Shown: in pieces, positions 1-11,003 of the stretch
How the letters are laid out: the number at the start of each line of letters is the position of its first letter
Numbering within the stretch: position 1 is the stretch's first letter
Source: Cryptomeria japonica
Lineage: Eukaryota > Streptophyta > Pinopsida > Cupressales > Cupressaceae
Direction: 5' to 3'
DNA: 64,000 bases
NCBI RefSeq assembly: GCF_030272615.1
Contig: NC_081414.1
Location: 912,277,009-912,341,008, forward strand
Made by a program: the position numbers and the translations under genes
The notes under the pieces: model-generated
Database searches by the model: none
What the model saw: only the letters and a program-made list of their open reading frames with translations
What the model was told of the DNA's origin: nothing

Positions 1-311
1 AGCCAAGGGGGTGGAAGAGTTCGCGACAACAATAACATCAACAAAGTCTTCATCAACAGTAAGGGGCACCTCATCTTGAGAGGATTAACCGAAACAGAGT
101 CTGAAGCATTAACTATCAAATGTTCTTCAGTAGCGTCCTTCCACCAAGTAGCAGCACCTTTGCGGTGAGAGAGAGAACAATCTGAAGCTAAGTGACCCGT
201 TGAGAAGCACATTCAACAGCAAAAGGGGAGGCCCTCATAATCCAGCGGTTGAATCCATGACCTATCCCCAACCATAAGAACCACATCCCTAGGGAGGGGC
301 AGATATATGTC
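1..311 (-). pseudogene. LINE-type ORF1, zinc-knuckle (C-terminal) part
   Basis: Read on the minus strand, this stretch encodes the end of a DUF4283-like domain (a WIQPLDYEGLPF segment) followed by a CX2CX4HX4C zinc knuckle at 177-218. Such proteins are ORF1 of plant L1-type LINEs and bind nucleic acid in the LINE RNP; that role is family knowledge. One stop codon (213-215) falls inside the knuckle, in the codon after its first Cys, and looks like a CGA-to-TGA change. The upstream half of the same protein lies at 32779-33116, so the gene was split by copia A. The downstream part runs off the window. Confidence 0.7.
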
Positions 312-1001
312 TATTGGAAATATGCTGAAATTGTTTATGTGTTATCATTGATGTCAACACTATGCTCTGGTTGGATATGATTCTATCCCGGTTGGTTGCT
401 ACTATCCCGGTTGGACTTGGTTATTAGAGATTCTGATCCGGTATGATCAGATTGGTTGTTTCAGTTTTGGATGGTTATATGCTTGTCACATTCAGTTGGT
501 TCAGGATTTGGTGCTTCGAAAGCTATTGCTTATGTTCTGGATTACCCGTTGATATTTCTTGGTACTAGTTGGCTTTACCGGTTCGTGATATTCGATGATT
601 TGGTTATGTGATTTTGGTTCGGCTTATAGAAATGGTTCCTAATGTGCTGAAGGTGTTCTTGATCATGTCCTAATTGTTTGGTGGCTTCGTATTGGCTGGC
701 GTGATGATTTGGTGATCCTATTTGGATCCGGTTGGTTATTTTGTGTTATTTGTCCTGAGGGTTTCTACCTACTGGTGAAATGTTGGAATTGATCTTAGCG
801 GAATTTCTAGTGGATATAATTATTTAGGAATTTGAATTAGGCCTATGCTATGTAATGTAAATCATAATATTGGTCTGGTGGTATTGTGTGATGAAATTTT
901 AGTAATTATGATTTATGGGTTTAGGGTTTAGCCGACCTTGTTATTAAGGTTGATGATTTGTATTTATAGGCAAATTATTCATGTAATCTGGGTATGGTAT
1001 G
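312..1001 (+). repeat. Copia A 5' LTR, left part
   Basis: It aligns base by base with the 3' LTR starting at 31642 (shared TATGCTGAAATT, TATCCCGGTTG and TGGTTATTAGAGATTCT blocks). It starts TATTGG where the 3' copy starts TGTTGG, so the terminal TG is mutated. It stops at 1001, where element B is inserted; 997-1001 (GTATG) is the left copy of the B target-site duplication. Confidence 0.88.
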
Positions 1002-2494
1002 TGTAGACGTATAAAAATGACCATATTCCTAAATGAATATTTTATGTTCATTTCTCTATTTAATTAAATCCAATTTAATTAGATTACTCGCATTCCTCTA
1101 TTTAATTAAGTAAATTACTCAATTAAATTCACTATACCATTTAATGAATAAATCATTTTATTCAATTAAATTCCCCCTATCCACTTTTTATTAAATTCAA
1201 ATTTAATTAAATAGTTTATCCTAAATTGAATAAATCTAATTTATTTAATTTCCCCAAATTGCAACCAAATTGAATTAAATCATTTAATTCAATTAAATCC
1301 TATTATCCCTCCATCCACTTGCAAAATCCTACATCTCCCACTTGCCTTCCTAAACCCCTTTCTAATCCCTTCTAGACTCTTCTAATCGCTTCTAATTAGC
1401 CTAACCCATCTTCTAAACTTTGTTACATCCCTAAGCAAGGGAAGGTCACTTCTCAAATTCCTCAAAGTCTTTGATAACCATTAAATGCTTCAAGCCTTCA
1501 ACCACTTAATTCCTCAAAGTCTTTGATAACCATTAAAGGCTTCAAGCCTTCAACCACTTAATTCCCCAAAGTCTTCATAACCATTAATGGTTAACTCAAA
1601 CCCTCTTACATAGTTAAAGAATTTCTTTTAACTCAACCTTTATCCAACCCAAGGGTCTCATCAGGCCTTTAATGCTTTGACCATGATTATCTCTTAATCA
1701 TTTGCACAAGGGTTTATCCTTGGATTAACTCTTAATCCATTGGGTAATCTTAATTTAGGCTTGACCCTTACCTTCTAGATAACCATAAGGTCTTCTCAGG
1801 CATTTAATGCCTCCAACCCCTTTTCTCAACCCAACCCTATGTTGACACTTGTCACCATTTCATTGGTGCAAATTGCAAACATGGATCCCCAACTTTCAAA
1901 CTCAACCCTTGATCAACTCTTTCAATCCTGACCATCCATTGCCCTATTTTTGCTATAAATAGAGCTCTCATTCCTCCATTTTGAATCATCATCCAAAATT
2001 TGTAGTATCACACTTATGCTCAAATACATTCAAGCTTTCATATATCATTTTTATGCTCATCATTTTAGCCTCTTTGAAATCAGGAATTAGTCTAAATATG
2101 CATGTTTAGAATACTTTCTATTATCATTAGCTCAATCATAGACTAATATAGTATGTTAGGATAGTATTTATACTAACCTTGTCATCTTATAATCTAGTTT
2201 ATTGCATTTCTAAGATCATGCATAGCTTAGGATGCATCTCATACTAAAATCTAACAAAGCATCCCTCGTTCTTGCATTTGTCATCCCTAAACCATTTTGC
2301 TCAGTGATCTGAGAGCAAAAACATTGGTTTGAGGGACATTGTAAGATAGAGAACCATGGGACCCACCTTGGGAAACTGAGTAATACTTCATTACTCCATA
2401 GCTTGCACCGAGAAGTCCTGTGTGTGTGTGTGGACAAGTATTTTGGAACATTTTTCACATATTGAGTTGTATCGACCCGCTTTTCCCGCATACA
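1002..2494 (+). repeat. Element B 5' LTR
   Basis: Matches 24143-25635 along its whole length with only substitutions seen. The first 300 bp are AT-rich with repeated TTTAATTAAAT-like runs. A unit of about 52 bp containing TCAAAGTCTTTGATAACC is tandemly repeated at about 1457-1560, with a third, shorter copy after it. The promoter TATA box is at 1953-1962. Its end ATACA is followed by the PBS. Confidence 0.93.
1953..1962 (+). promoter_or_regulatory. TATA box of element B 5' LTR
   Basis: CTATAAATAG is a textbook plant TATA box. It is conserved in the 3' LTR (25094-25103) and in the LTR of the related element E (43749-43758). Transcription would start about 25-35 bp downstream, giving an R-U5 of about 500 bp before the PBS. 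The start site is inferred. Confidence 0.75.
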
Positions 2495-2498
2495 TTTC

Positions 2499-2516
2499 TG
2501 GCGCCCATCGTGGGGC
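2499..2516 (+). other. Primer binding site of element B
   Basis: TGGCGCCCATCGTGGGGC begins four bases after the LTR end. Starting with TGGCGCC is typical of Tat/Athila-type elements whose primers are tRNAs other than initiator Met; I do not assign the tRNA. Element E has a related site at 44256. Confidence 0.75.
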
Positions 2517-2581
2517 TTAACCCCATATATCAAATCGGTTTTTAAATTTAACCACTTTTGCAGGCACACGGGAAAAATGAA

Positions 2582-2856
2582 TTAGCGTGTTAAGTTCACT
2601 GTTTAGCGCATCCGGTTAACAACCTAGCGCATCCAGTTCACTGTTTAGCATGTGGAGTCCATCATCCAGCACGTGAAGTCCATCTTTTAGCGCATCAAAT
2701 CATTAATTTTCCTGTAGGTCTCAGCGCGGGAGAAAAACAGAGCAGCGCTTTCGACGCACAGAGTAACGCATCCAGTAAACAGTGTAGCGCATTGAGACAT
2801 TATTTTAGCGCATCTAGGTTATATTGTAGCGCGTATAGTCCTTTCTGTAGCGCATT
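2582..2856 (+). repeat. TAGCGCAT motif array, leader cluster 1
   Basis: About 13 copies of a degenerate 8-mer, TAGCGCRT (variants TAGCGTGT, TAGCATGT, AGCACGTG), recur every 18-25 bp. The bases between copies are not conserved, so this is a spaced motif array and not a simple tandem repeat. It lies just after the PBS. The same motif fills 4376-4733 here, 44362-44620 and 46067-46375 in element E, and is reversed at 23085-23540. Confidence 0.8.
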
Positions 2857-4375
2857 GTAGACAGAAGAAAAAAATTAAGATTGTAACCGAGTTTAAAGTT
2901 AGACTTATTGAAGTCCACAAAATCCTATATTTTTCTAACTACTGTGGTGGGTATTTTACAGGATTTCTGACATCTTATTGCAGGGATGAGCTTAGTGTTA
3001 TTTTTCGAATTATAAATTGTTTAAATTTTTACTAGCTTGTTTAAAGTTAGTTATAATTTAAAGTCTTTTCAATTCTTGTTAAATAAAATTGAACTCACCT
3101 TATTTGGGCTATAAAAAGAATCACAAAAACAATCTTTTCTTGCTTTTCCTAGGAAGACAAAATTTTCATTTTGGGCTTTAAAAAGAACAAGTCAATTTTT
3201 CATTTTTGCAAACAAAGGTGTTTAAAAATAACTTCACCATCCTTTGGTGCATAAAAGAATTCACTTCAAAATTTTGCAAAGTAAAAGAATCACACGTCCA
3301 AAGTCATTTGCAACTAAAGAGGGAAGATTTTCCCCTTTTGATCAATTTCTTTTGTTGACAAAACATCGAATTTACTTTGTTGACCAAATCTTTTTCATAG
3401 ATCAGAAAATCATTGCCTTAAAAGGATAAAATAAACACCATGTTTTCGTGGAGCAACATCTCCATATAGATTTTAGCAAATCATTGCCTTGAAAGATAAA
3501 AGGAACCTTGTTTGCCTTGTCTCGAAAGTGGAAGGAATATGCTTTCCCCTTAACTGGGTGATCAAAAATCCAGACCACTCTTAAAAGCTTTCTATATTTC
3601 AAGCATATATCCTTTTGCAGGCCTGCCTTCCTGAGGAGTTGAAATCAACTCTTCAAGCCGTTTATGGCCGGTGTGAAGGGAACGAGCTAAGTGGGGAACG
3701 ACTTTGACGCCAAGAATTCCAACCCACTATAATCAAACGTGGAAAGTGACGAAAGTCCTTTTCAACGGTTGCGCGCAACGATTAGCCTTCCCCCAATATC
3801 CTTGAGATACGTAAAGCCTTTGTTCTAAAGGTTGGGAAGCCTCCTGAGGGAGTTTATCACTGACGGCCAAATGGGAAGCCTGATTACGAACCATAGAAAT
3901 AGAAGTTTTGAACCGAGTCAGTAACCAGACATTTATAACATCATAGTGCAAGGGTGGGGAAGAATCCGCCCCCAAGATTACTCACTATATATCTCCCAAG
4001 ATAACTACTCAATTGTGAAGTGATTCACTTTGGGTTAATTTTTGGCAAAAGGCAAAAAAACGGGCGCCCTCTAGGGGGTGACACGGCTGTTTGAGCTGAC
4101 GGAGTATCGAGACTAGTGGGCTATGATGTTATTTATGACCCTTGACTAAAGAGTCTTTCTGAAGTGTATTATTCGTATCCAAACCTGTTAAAACATTGAG
4201 GATTTGAACACATCCTCGCAAAACATACACTTTTTGTTAGATTAGGCAAAATGGTTGTACTTTTTGTGCCATGCTTACATTTACTACTTCAAAAAATCAT
4301 CCATCAAACTTGAAAAATTCACAACAAAAATTCAAAATTTGCAAAAAAAATCAACCAAAAGAAATTCAGGGCAGT
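2857..4375 (+). other. Element B untranslated leader with conserved block
   Basis: No convincing ORF. The first part has AAAGAATCACA-like and TTGCAAA repeats that recur in element E. The stretch about 3420-4160 aligns well with 45166-45840 in E: shared landmarks are GGAGCAACATCTCCA, GGGAACGA, TTCCAACCCACTATAA, TAGCCTTCCCCCA, TTGTTCTAAAGGTTGGGAAG and AGTGCAAGGGTGGGGAAGAA. Conservation between two otherwise diverged elements suggests a cis-acting RNA function (packaging, structure or splicing), which is inference. Confidence 0.6.
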
Positions 4376-4733
4376 TTAGCACATAAAAGCAACTTCTTAG
4401 CGCATAAGGACTTTTTGTTAGCACATCCAACCCTTACATTAGCGCGTCGGTTCCAAACAGTAGCGTTTCATCTTAAAACAAAACAGTGTGAAATCATTTA
4501 GCGCATCAAAGAAATAGTCTAGCGCGTGGAAGCATCAGCTTAGCGCGTGAAGGCTAAACATTAGCGCATCGGGTTCACAGGTTAGCGCGTTGCAGGCCCA
4601 GGGTAGCGCATAGATTTTTTAAAACAAATAGAAAACATTTTTGAACATTCAAAACTTTAGCGCGTGTCTGGGGGCAGCCTAGCGCGTGGAGTAATTTCTG
4701 TAGCGCATATAGTCTCTGTTTTAGTGTGTGATC
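4376..4733 (+). repeat. TAGCGCAT motif array, leader cluster 2
   Basis: About 15 copies of TAGCGCAT/TAGCGCGT (some decayed to TAGCACAT or TAGTGTGT), spaced about 20-25 bp with unrelated spacers. They are in the same orientation as cluster 1 and precede the small ORF and gag. Confidence 0.8.
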
Positions 4734-5195
4734 CAAAACACAAAAATAGAGGGCAAAACAGTGAGGAATTTTAAAAAATTTTGAAAATATTTTCAGAAGC
4801 CTTCTCCATCAAATATCATTTTTCATCAAACAAGAGTAGCAAAAACAAACCATTAAGACTATTTCTTGAGCTAAATTTGTGTCAAAACAAATGTTGTAAA
4901 ATCCTAAACGAATCGCACGATAAAACATGTCTATCTTATCATAATCTAGAAACCTCATCATTAGTATCAACAGAATCCTTTACCATCTTACGAATTTTAT
5001 CTCAAAAACACTTGTTTAAAATTTTCAAGTTGTCAAATCAAGTTTCCATATCGGGAAGCTTTTATCCATATCATTTGACACACTTTGTCGTAAAGGGACA
5101 TCTAAACCTTCACTTTGATAAAGTAAGATTTGAAATTTTTCAAACAAGATCAACTGAATCCAAACAAATCAAAGGAAACCATTGATTACTCATGC

Positions 5196-5582
5196 ATGAC
5201 TAATCCTCATATTCTGAGAAGAAAGAACCTTTATCATAACATTACGTTGAAGAAACAACAGCCTAGTTTTTCTAAATTCATCAAGAGAAACAAGTTTTTA
5301 TACATCAATCGTCAACTATTCAAATCTCATTGGGTATTCCTTCATCACGTCAAATGTTATATCCAAAACAAATCCAACGAATTTGACAAAGAACCCTTGA
5401 AGACAAGAGCCTACTGTCAAAAGTCTGCTTTTAATCAAATCATAAACCGCGGAGGAAAAATCAATCCAGCATTCTTGCCCGACGAGTGTATCACTTATAA
5501 CACACCTCGACCAGAACCACCCACCCTCGAGCAACATATCAACGAGGCTTTTGTCCCTTTCATCACTGAAAGTTTCTACTAA
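5196..5582 (+). CDS. ORF1 upstream of gag in element B
   Basis: A 128-codon open frame starting at ATG 5196 and ending at TAA directly before the gag ATG (5584). I know no domain for it. It is basic in its first third and has conserved pieces FLYIN, EFDKE and LKT plus a late LP motif. Element E has a clear homologue at 46732-47004, starting with the same MT and keeping these pieces although the DNA has diverged, so the frame was probably under selection. An ORF before gag is a known trait of Ogre elements; equating the two is inference. The frame is also open upstream to about 5130, but homology with E starts at 5196. Confidence 0.6.
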   Translation: MTNPHILRRKNLYHNITLKKQQPSFSKFIKRNKFLYINRQLFKSHWVFLHHVKCYIQNKSNEFDKEPLKTRAYCQKSAFNQIINRGGKINPAFLPDECITYNTPRPEPPTLEQHINEAFVPFITESFY

Positions 5583-5583
5583 A

Positions 5584-7268
5584 ATGCCTGTTACTCGCTC
5601 TCAAAGAAACCAACAAAGCGAGACACACACCGAGTCTAGTATGAATCGAAGATTGTCAAATCCTTTTGAAGTTCCACCCTTAGAAGAACCTGAAATTTCT
5701 GAAGCACTTCTTCAGGAATGTCAGGAAAATCCCTCATTCCAAAAGCTTGTAGAAAGGCTCATGGAAAATGACAAAGAAAAATATCTGCTCATGCTTACAA
5801 GTAAAGGCGTTAAACTTCCCGAAGATTTAGACTCAAACATCTTTAAAACTGGATCTCGACAATATGCATATCAAGAACAACAAAGAGAAGAAGAAACTCG
5901 TAACTTTGAACAACACATACCTGAGCAACACATTCCAGAACAACGCATGCCAGAAATGCGTATACCCGAACTAGAAACACTAGAGCAAAATATACCATTT
6001 ACCGCACCTTTTTAGCTGAGAATAAATACAAGGGAAGAACTTTTCCCTCGACAAGACAATATACCTTTGGCTACCCTTACTCAACAAATGCAAATGTTGC
6101 AAAGACAAATACAGGATATGCAACAAGGTACAACAGTGCAGTACTCTTTAAACGAAATCTGTCCTTATCCATTTGACAGAAGATTGAACATGGTGCCTTT
6201 TCCTCCCAACTCAGACGTTCCCAAATTTGATAAATATGATGGGAAAAGTGATCCCCGGGATCATGTTCGAGAATTTTGCACCATGAGCCTTGAATTTTCT
6301 CATGATGACACCTATTTGATGAGGTTATTCCCAAGAAGCTTGGGAGGGCAAACCATAGAATGGTTATCCAAAATTACACCACCTGTCAGATCATTTGATG
6401 AATTGGTTAACAAATTCATAACCCAATATTCCTACAACATCCAACATGCCATAACCATGCTAGATGTTTGCAACACCAAACAAAATAACAATGAAACATT
6501 CATGATATTCCTTCAACGCTGGCGACGTATGGTATCCAGATATCCTTGAGATATTCCCGAAAAGGAGAAAATGGAAATCTTCATCGATAACTTGAATGGT
6601 GAAATGAGTTACAGACTAAAACTTCAATGCATACCATCTTTCGCTAAATTAATTGAGAATGGCATTCAAGTAGAAGAAGCATGTGTCAAAAAAGGAACAC
6701 TCAAATTCTACAAGGAAGGAACAAACTCATCAAACTACAATAACCAGAACAACACCAACCTTGACAAATCTCGATTTTGGACTCGAAACAAAAACGAAGG
6801 CAACAATGAAACACATGATCCCAAATCTAAGCAACCAGTGCTCGCATTATCTAGAAATCCTCAAAACATGAAAAAATCCTAAAAAATGCTAATCCAAATG
6901 CTAACACATATGCACAAAACACCGATCAAGGACAACTCAACACAAACAACACCAATGATACTCAAAACAAAAACATGAATCGAGGACCTAACAACAATTC
7001 ACGCAACAACACAAACAATTTCCAAAAGCGTATCTTCACACCACTGGGGCAATCACTAGAATCGGCATTCAGAGAACTTTTGGCACACAAGATTCTTTCT
7101 TTACCTCCAATCAGCAACTACGAACCCCAAATCAAACAACCTTGGTGGAATGATTCACACTATTGTGATTACCATCGTAACAAGGGTCATTAGACGAACG
7201 ATTGCATGAGGTTAAAACACGTGGTGCAAGATATGATTGATCGAGGTGAATTAACAATAGATGGTCTC
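5584..7268 (+). pseudogene. gag: Gag of element B, degraded
   Basis: Capsid/nucleocapsid polyprotein that would package the element RNA. It starts at ATG 5584 (MPVTRSQ). A glutamine-rich stretch precedes the retrotransposon gag domain (about 6190-6680; FDKYDGKSDPRDHVREF, RWRRMVSRYP). The C-terminal Tat-type zinc motif YCDYHRNKGH...TNDC is at about 7159-7206, followed by a LKHVVQDMIDRGEL segment. Stops lie at 6013, 6547 and 7191, and a frame change occurs in the A-rich stretch near 6870-6890. No intact product can be made. Confidence 0.85.
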
Positions 7269-8813
7269 AAAACAAATGGTGATCATGGAGCCTTTAAAAA
7301 TCCTCTTCCAAATTACAAAGATGGAGCTTCAACCTCAGATAATACACGCGGAGCTCGTGTCAACCATATCTACAACAACACCATAAATCACATATCAGCT
7401 GAAGATCATCAAGTAAATGTCATCACCATCCGAGATAAGCGTGATCATGAATCTGTCAATGTAACAACCCGAACTCAGAAATATGTCTTGAAAGGACATA
7501 CTGCACCTACAATTACCACACCAAAAATCCAATATGACTTGGTTAGCCAACTACGTAAAACTCCAGCTCAGATATCTATACTAGAATTGCTGAAACTATC
7601 ACCCAAGCACAAAGACATATTGGAACAAGCGCTATTGGAAACTAATGTACCTCAAAATTTGGATACAGACAGATTTCAAGCCATGGTCGCCCATATGACA
7701 GGACCCCATAACCTCACCTTCTCAGAGCATGACGATGCTTCCTTAAGCCATCTGCATAATACTCCTCTCCATATCGAAGTCAGTGTTTGCACACACCGAG
7801 TAAAAAGAGTCTTAATAGATGGAGGAGCCGGACTTAATATATGTACTTTAAAGCTTATCCGTGCATTAGGCTTCTCAGAAGAATCTATTGATCCCTGCAA
7901 GAAGATTACCATAAAGGCATATGATGATGAGGAAAGGTCCTCTAAAGGAACTGTGATATTACCCATTCAAGTAGGACCAGTGCAAAAAGCTACTATATGT
8001 CAGGTCTTAGATATAGATCCCACCTACAATATTTTGTTAGGACGACCTTGGATACATGAAATGCAAGCAGTACCTTCTACGTATCACCAGTGTGTCAAAT
8101 TTCCTTATGATGGACAAGAGGTCTCCATATCTACTGATCACAATCCATTTCAACATTGCAACGCCATGGGGGCAGCCCAAGATAGTTTGGTTCCTCATAA
8201 TAGAGAAAAGCAACGATCTTCAACATCAGATCAACAAATAGCAAAATCCAACTCCTTATTGGGAGACTTCAAACAGAAAATGCAAATCAAAGACCAAGGT
8301 ATGGGAGAATACTCTTTGGAGCCTTTATGTTTGGCCAAATTACCAACATCACCTAGATCTCATGGATTGCCTACTACATCAACGCATCTGGTCACTCAGC
8401 CCATCACCAAATTTGATGGTACCTTTATCCAATTGGGCACTGTGACACATGAATCAGAAGACAAGGATATTCTTAGCTGGTTATACAAAGATGAGAAAGA
8501 AGATCATAGAGCAGCTGCTCTAGACATTGTTCTACCTACTCACCTATATGGAAAAGGATACTTAATCATGCAACAAATGGGATATGACGGTAAAGGACCT
8601 ATTGGGAAACGCAAGGAAGGAGTCAATGAACCTATAAATCTTCCTTCACAACCCAATAGAAACAAAGCAGGATTGGGTTGTGAGCTCACTTTCCTATTAA
8701 AAAGGCCACCCCACCTAACTACAAAACCTCAATGGAAAGTAAAGATGAAGTACAAAGAAGAATCCTGGCAGGAAGCACTCTTTGAATCAATAGAAACAAT
8801 TCGCAAGGCATAG
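7269..8813 (+). pseudogene. pol: Protease plus G-patch region of element B
   Basis: Continues in frame from the gag tail. The retropepsin domain is at about 7740-8110: catalytic motif VLIDGGAG (Asp codon at 7818), then YNILLGRPWIHEM, both typical of Tat-group proteases, which cleave the polyprotein. At about 8553-8680 lies a G-patch: MGYDGKGPIGK, EPI and GLG, a glycine-rich RNA-binding module. The frame is uninterrupted from 7206 to TAG 8811, the longest intact stretch of the element. Confidence 0.85.
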
Positions 8814-9881
8814 GAGCGTCAAGATTAGAAGTTACATCAGGAAAAGCTTCTAAAGCACAAAAGGGCCATATCTGTAGCAGTAGCTCATATTCAAACACCA
8901 ATATCTCAAGAACAAATAAAATCATCTCTGGATACCTTTGTTTCTCCTCGAGGAAGCACAGTCTATGAACAAATACAAAAAATAGAAGACGGATCTGACA
9001 CAGAATCAACAAAAACTATCAAAATGGTATCTATCATCAAAGATTTGTTTTCACCATACAACATACCAGTTTACAGCACTGATAGAATCTGGGATGATGC
9101 CTCGGAGACTGATTCCAATGAATATGAATGGGGTACCTGTTCCAATGCTACTACAGATATCCCTGATGATACTGATTCCGTATCCCTTTCTCAAGAAGAA
9201 CATAACGCAGAAGATAGACCTCTTGAATTTGGACCGCAGAATATCTATGACGCCGGGGAAAGCGAACAGAAACTTTATGAACAAGTCTATGTGGAAGATA
9301 ATACCATCGAAGACCTCGACGAAATCCTGGACTTCTTTAAAACCAAGAACAATCATGATGAAAACTCTATCCTAACACTCACAGTAGCTGAACTTGATCC
9401 ACCTAACGATTCCTTACCACTTATCTTTCCTGACCTCATCAACTGGGATGAACCTGAAATCCATGATCTACCAATTTTCACAGATGATGAATCTATTATC
9501 CATTACCTATGTACCGTAAATCTAGAAACAGGCTCTACCAGTGAACAAAGTAACAATGTCTACAAACCAGGGAGTGCCAAGTCTCTCAGTCGCAAAAATA
9601 AACCAAATAAAGGATATGATGCTGAAAACCAGTCAATGGCAGCTCTAGATCACAAAAAAGTAAAAATAAAGGATGCTTCGGAGGGTGAAAACATTTTCAA
9701 GGCACCTAACGATGGGAGACTTGACACTCTTCCTAAGCACTTTCATGAGCGATCACCCATATTGATTGAACCCACTCAATCAATCATCATTGGTACCACA
9801 GAAGCAGTCAGAAACCTACACCTTGCAGAATCTCTAACAGAGGAGGAAAGATCAGCATTCATCATTTTCTTTAAAGAATAG
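8814..9881 (+). pseudogene. pol: Acidic linker between protease and RT, element B
   Basis: Same frame as the protease region, with stops near 8811 and 8826. From 9024 to 9879 it is open for 285 codons. It is rich in Asp and Glu (for example DDASETDSNEYEWG) and has no domain I recognise until a segment before the stop at 9879. Ogre elements carry an intron between protease and RT; I see no convincing donor/acceptor pair here. It is best read as a polyprotein spacer. Confidence 0.6.
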
Positions 9882-11003
9882 CAAATTAACTTTGCTTGGT
9901 CATATGCTGATATGCCTGGAGTGGATCCACACTTAATCATGCATCACTTGTCCATCTCTTCAGGAGTTAAACTAGTCAAGCAAAAGTTACGAAAGATGAA
10001 TCCACAGGTGGCACTCATGGTCAAAACTGAACTAAAGAAATTATTAGATGTCGGATTCATCCGACCCATTGACTATGCAGAATGGATTTCTAACATCGTT
10101 CCAGTATCAAAACCAGATGGTAGTATCAGAATATGCACTGACTTCAGAGACATCAACAAAGCTTGTCCAAAAGACGACTTTCCTCTGCCCAAGTATCAAC
10201 ATAATTGTTGATCTCACAGCAGGCCATGCAATGCTCTCACTAATGGATGGTTTCTCGGGCTATAATCAAATCAAAATAGCCCCAGAAGATCAAAATAAAA
10301 CTGCGTTCACCTGTCCTTGGGGAACGTACTGTTGGAATGTTATGCCTTTTGGCTTAAAGAATGCAGGGGCCACTTATCAAAGAGCAATGACAACAATATT
10401 CCATGACATGATGCACACATTTATGGAAGACTGTGGATGATTTACTAGCTAAATCCTTTACCAGAGTAGAACATCTCAACATCCTAGCAAAGATATTTGA
10501 TTGATTGAAGAAATTCCACGTTCGGCTCAACCCTAAGAAGTCTGTCTTCGGGGTTACATCAAGCAAGTTACTAGGCTACATTGTCTTAGCTAAAGGTATT
10601 GAAGTAGATCCAGCAAAGGTACAAGCCATTATGGACATGCCACCACCAAAGAATATCAGTCAACTCAGATCTCTACAAGGACGACTTCAATCAATCAGGT
10701 GATTCATCGCTCAGCTAGTAGATAAAAGTCTACCATTTAACCATTTACTACACAAAAATGTACCATTCAAATGGGAGACCAAGTGTGCAGAATCTTTTTA
10801 CCAAATCAAACAGTACCTAATGAATCCACCAGTTCTGGTACCACCAGTCGCAGGAAAGCCTCTTATCCTATATATCTCAACAACAGATATATCGCTGGGG
10901 GCACTATTGGCACAAGAAGATCCACAAGGAAAGGAACACACCATATATTATATCAGTAGGACATTGAATGGCTATGAACTCAACTATACATTCATTGAAA
11001 AGG
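9882..11003 (+). pseudogene. pol: Reverse transcriptase and start of first RNase H, element B
   Basis: RT fingers/palm motifs are clear: GFIRPI, SNIVPVSKPDGSIRICTDFRD, SLMDGFSGYNQI, TAFTCPWG, MPFGLKNAGATYQRAM. A frameshift lies near 10195. A second lies at the catalytic YxDD box: both Asp codons survive at 10436-10441 but the Tyr-Val before them is lost and the frame changes. Stops follow at about 10501 and 10700. The connection/RNase H domain (KPLILYISTTD...GALLAQE) begins after 10770 and is cut at 11003 by the insertion; 10999-11003 (AAAGG) is the TSD. The frame resumes at 17234. Confidence 0.88.

Noticed and set aside
2216-2569. 117-codon minus-strand frame in the B 5' LTR (similar frame at 25357-25632)
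   Set aside because: It is LTR and PBS sequence, repeated in the 3' LTR only because the LTRs match; no domain.
2582-4733. TAGCGCAT arrays read as a CRISPR array or simple satellite
   Set aside because: The conserved unit is only 8 bp and degenerate, spacers are not uniform, and the context is a eukaryotic retrotransposon.
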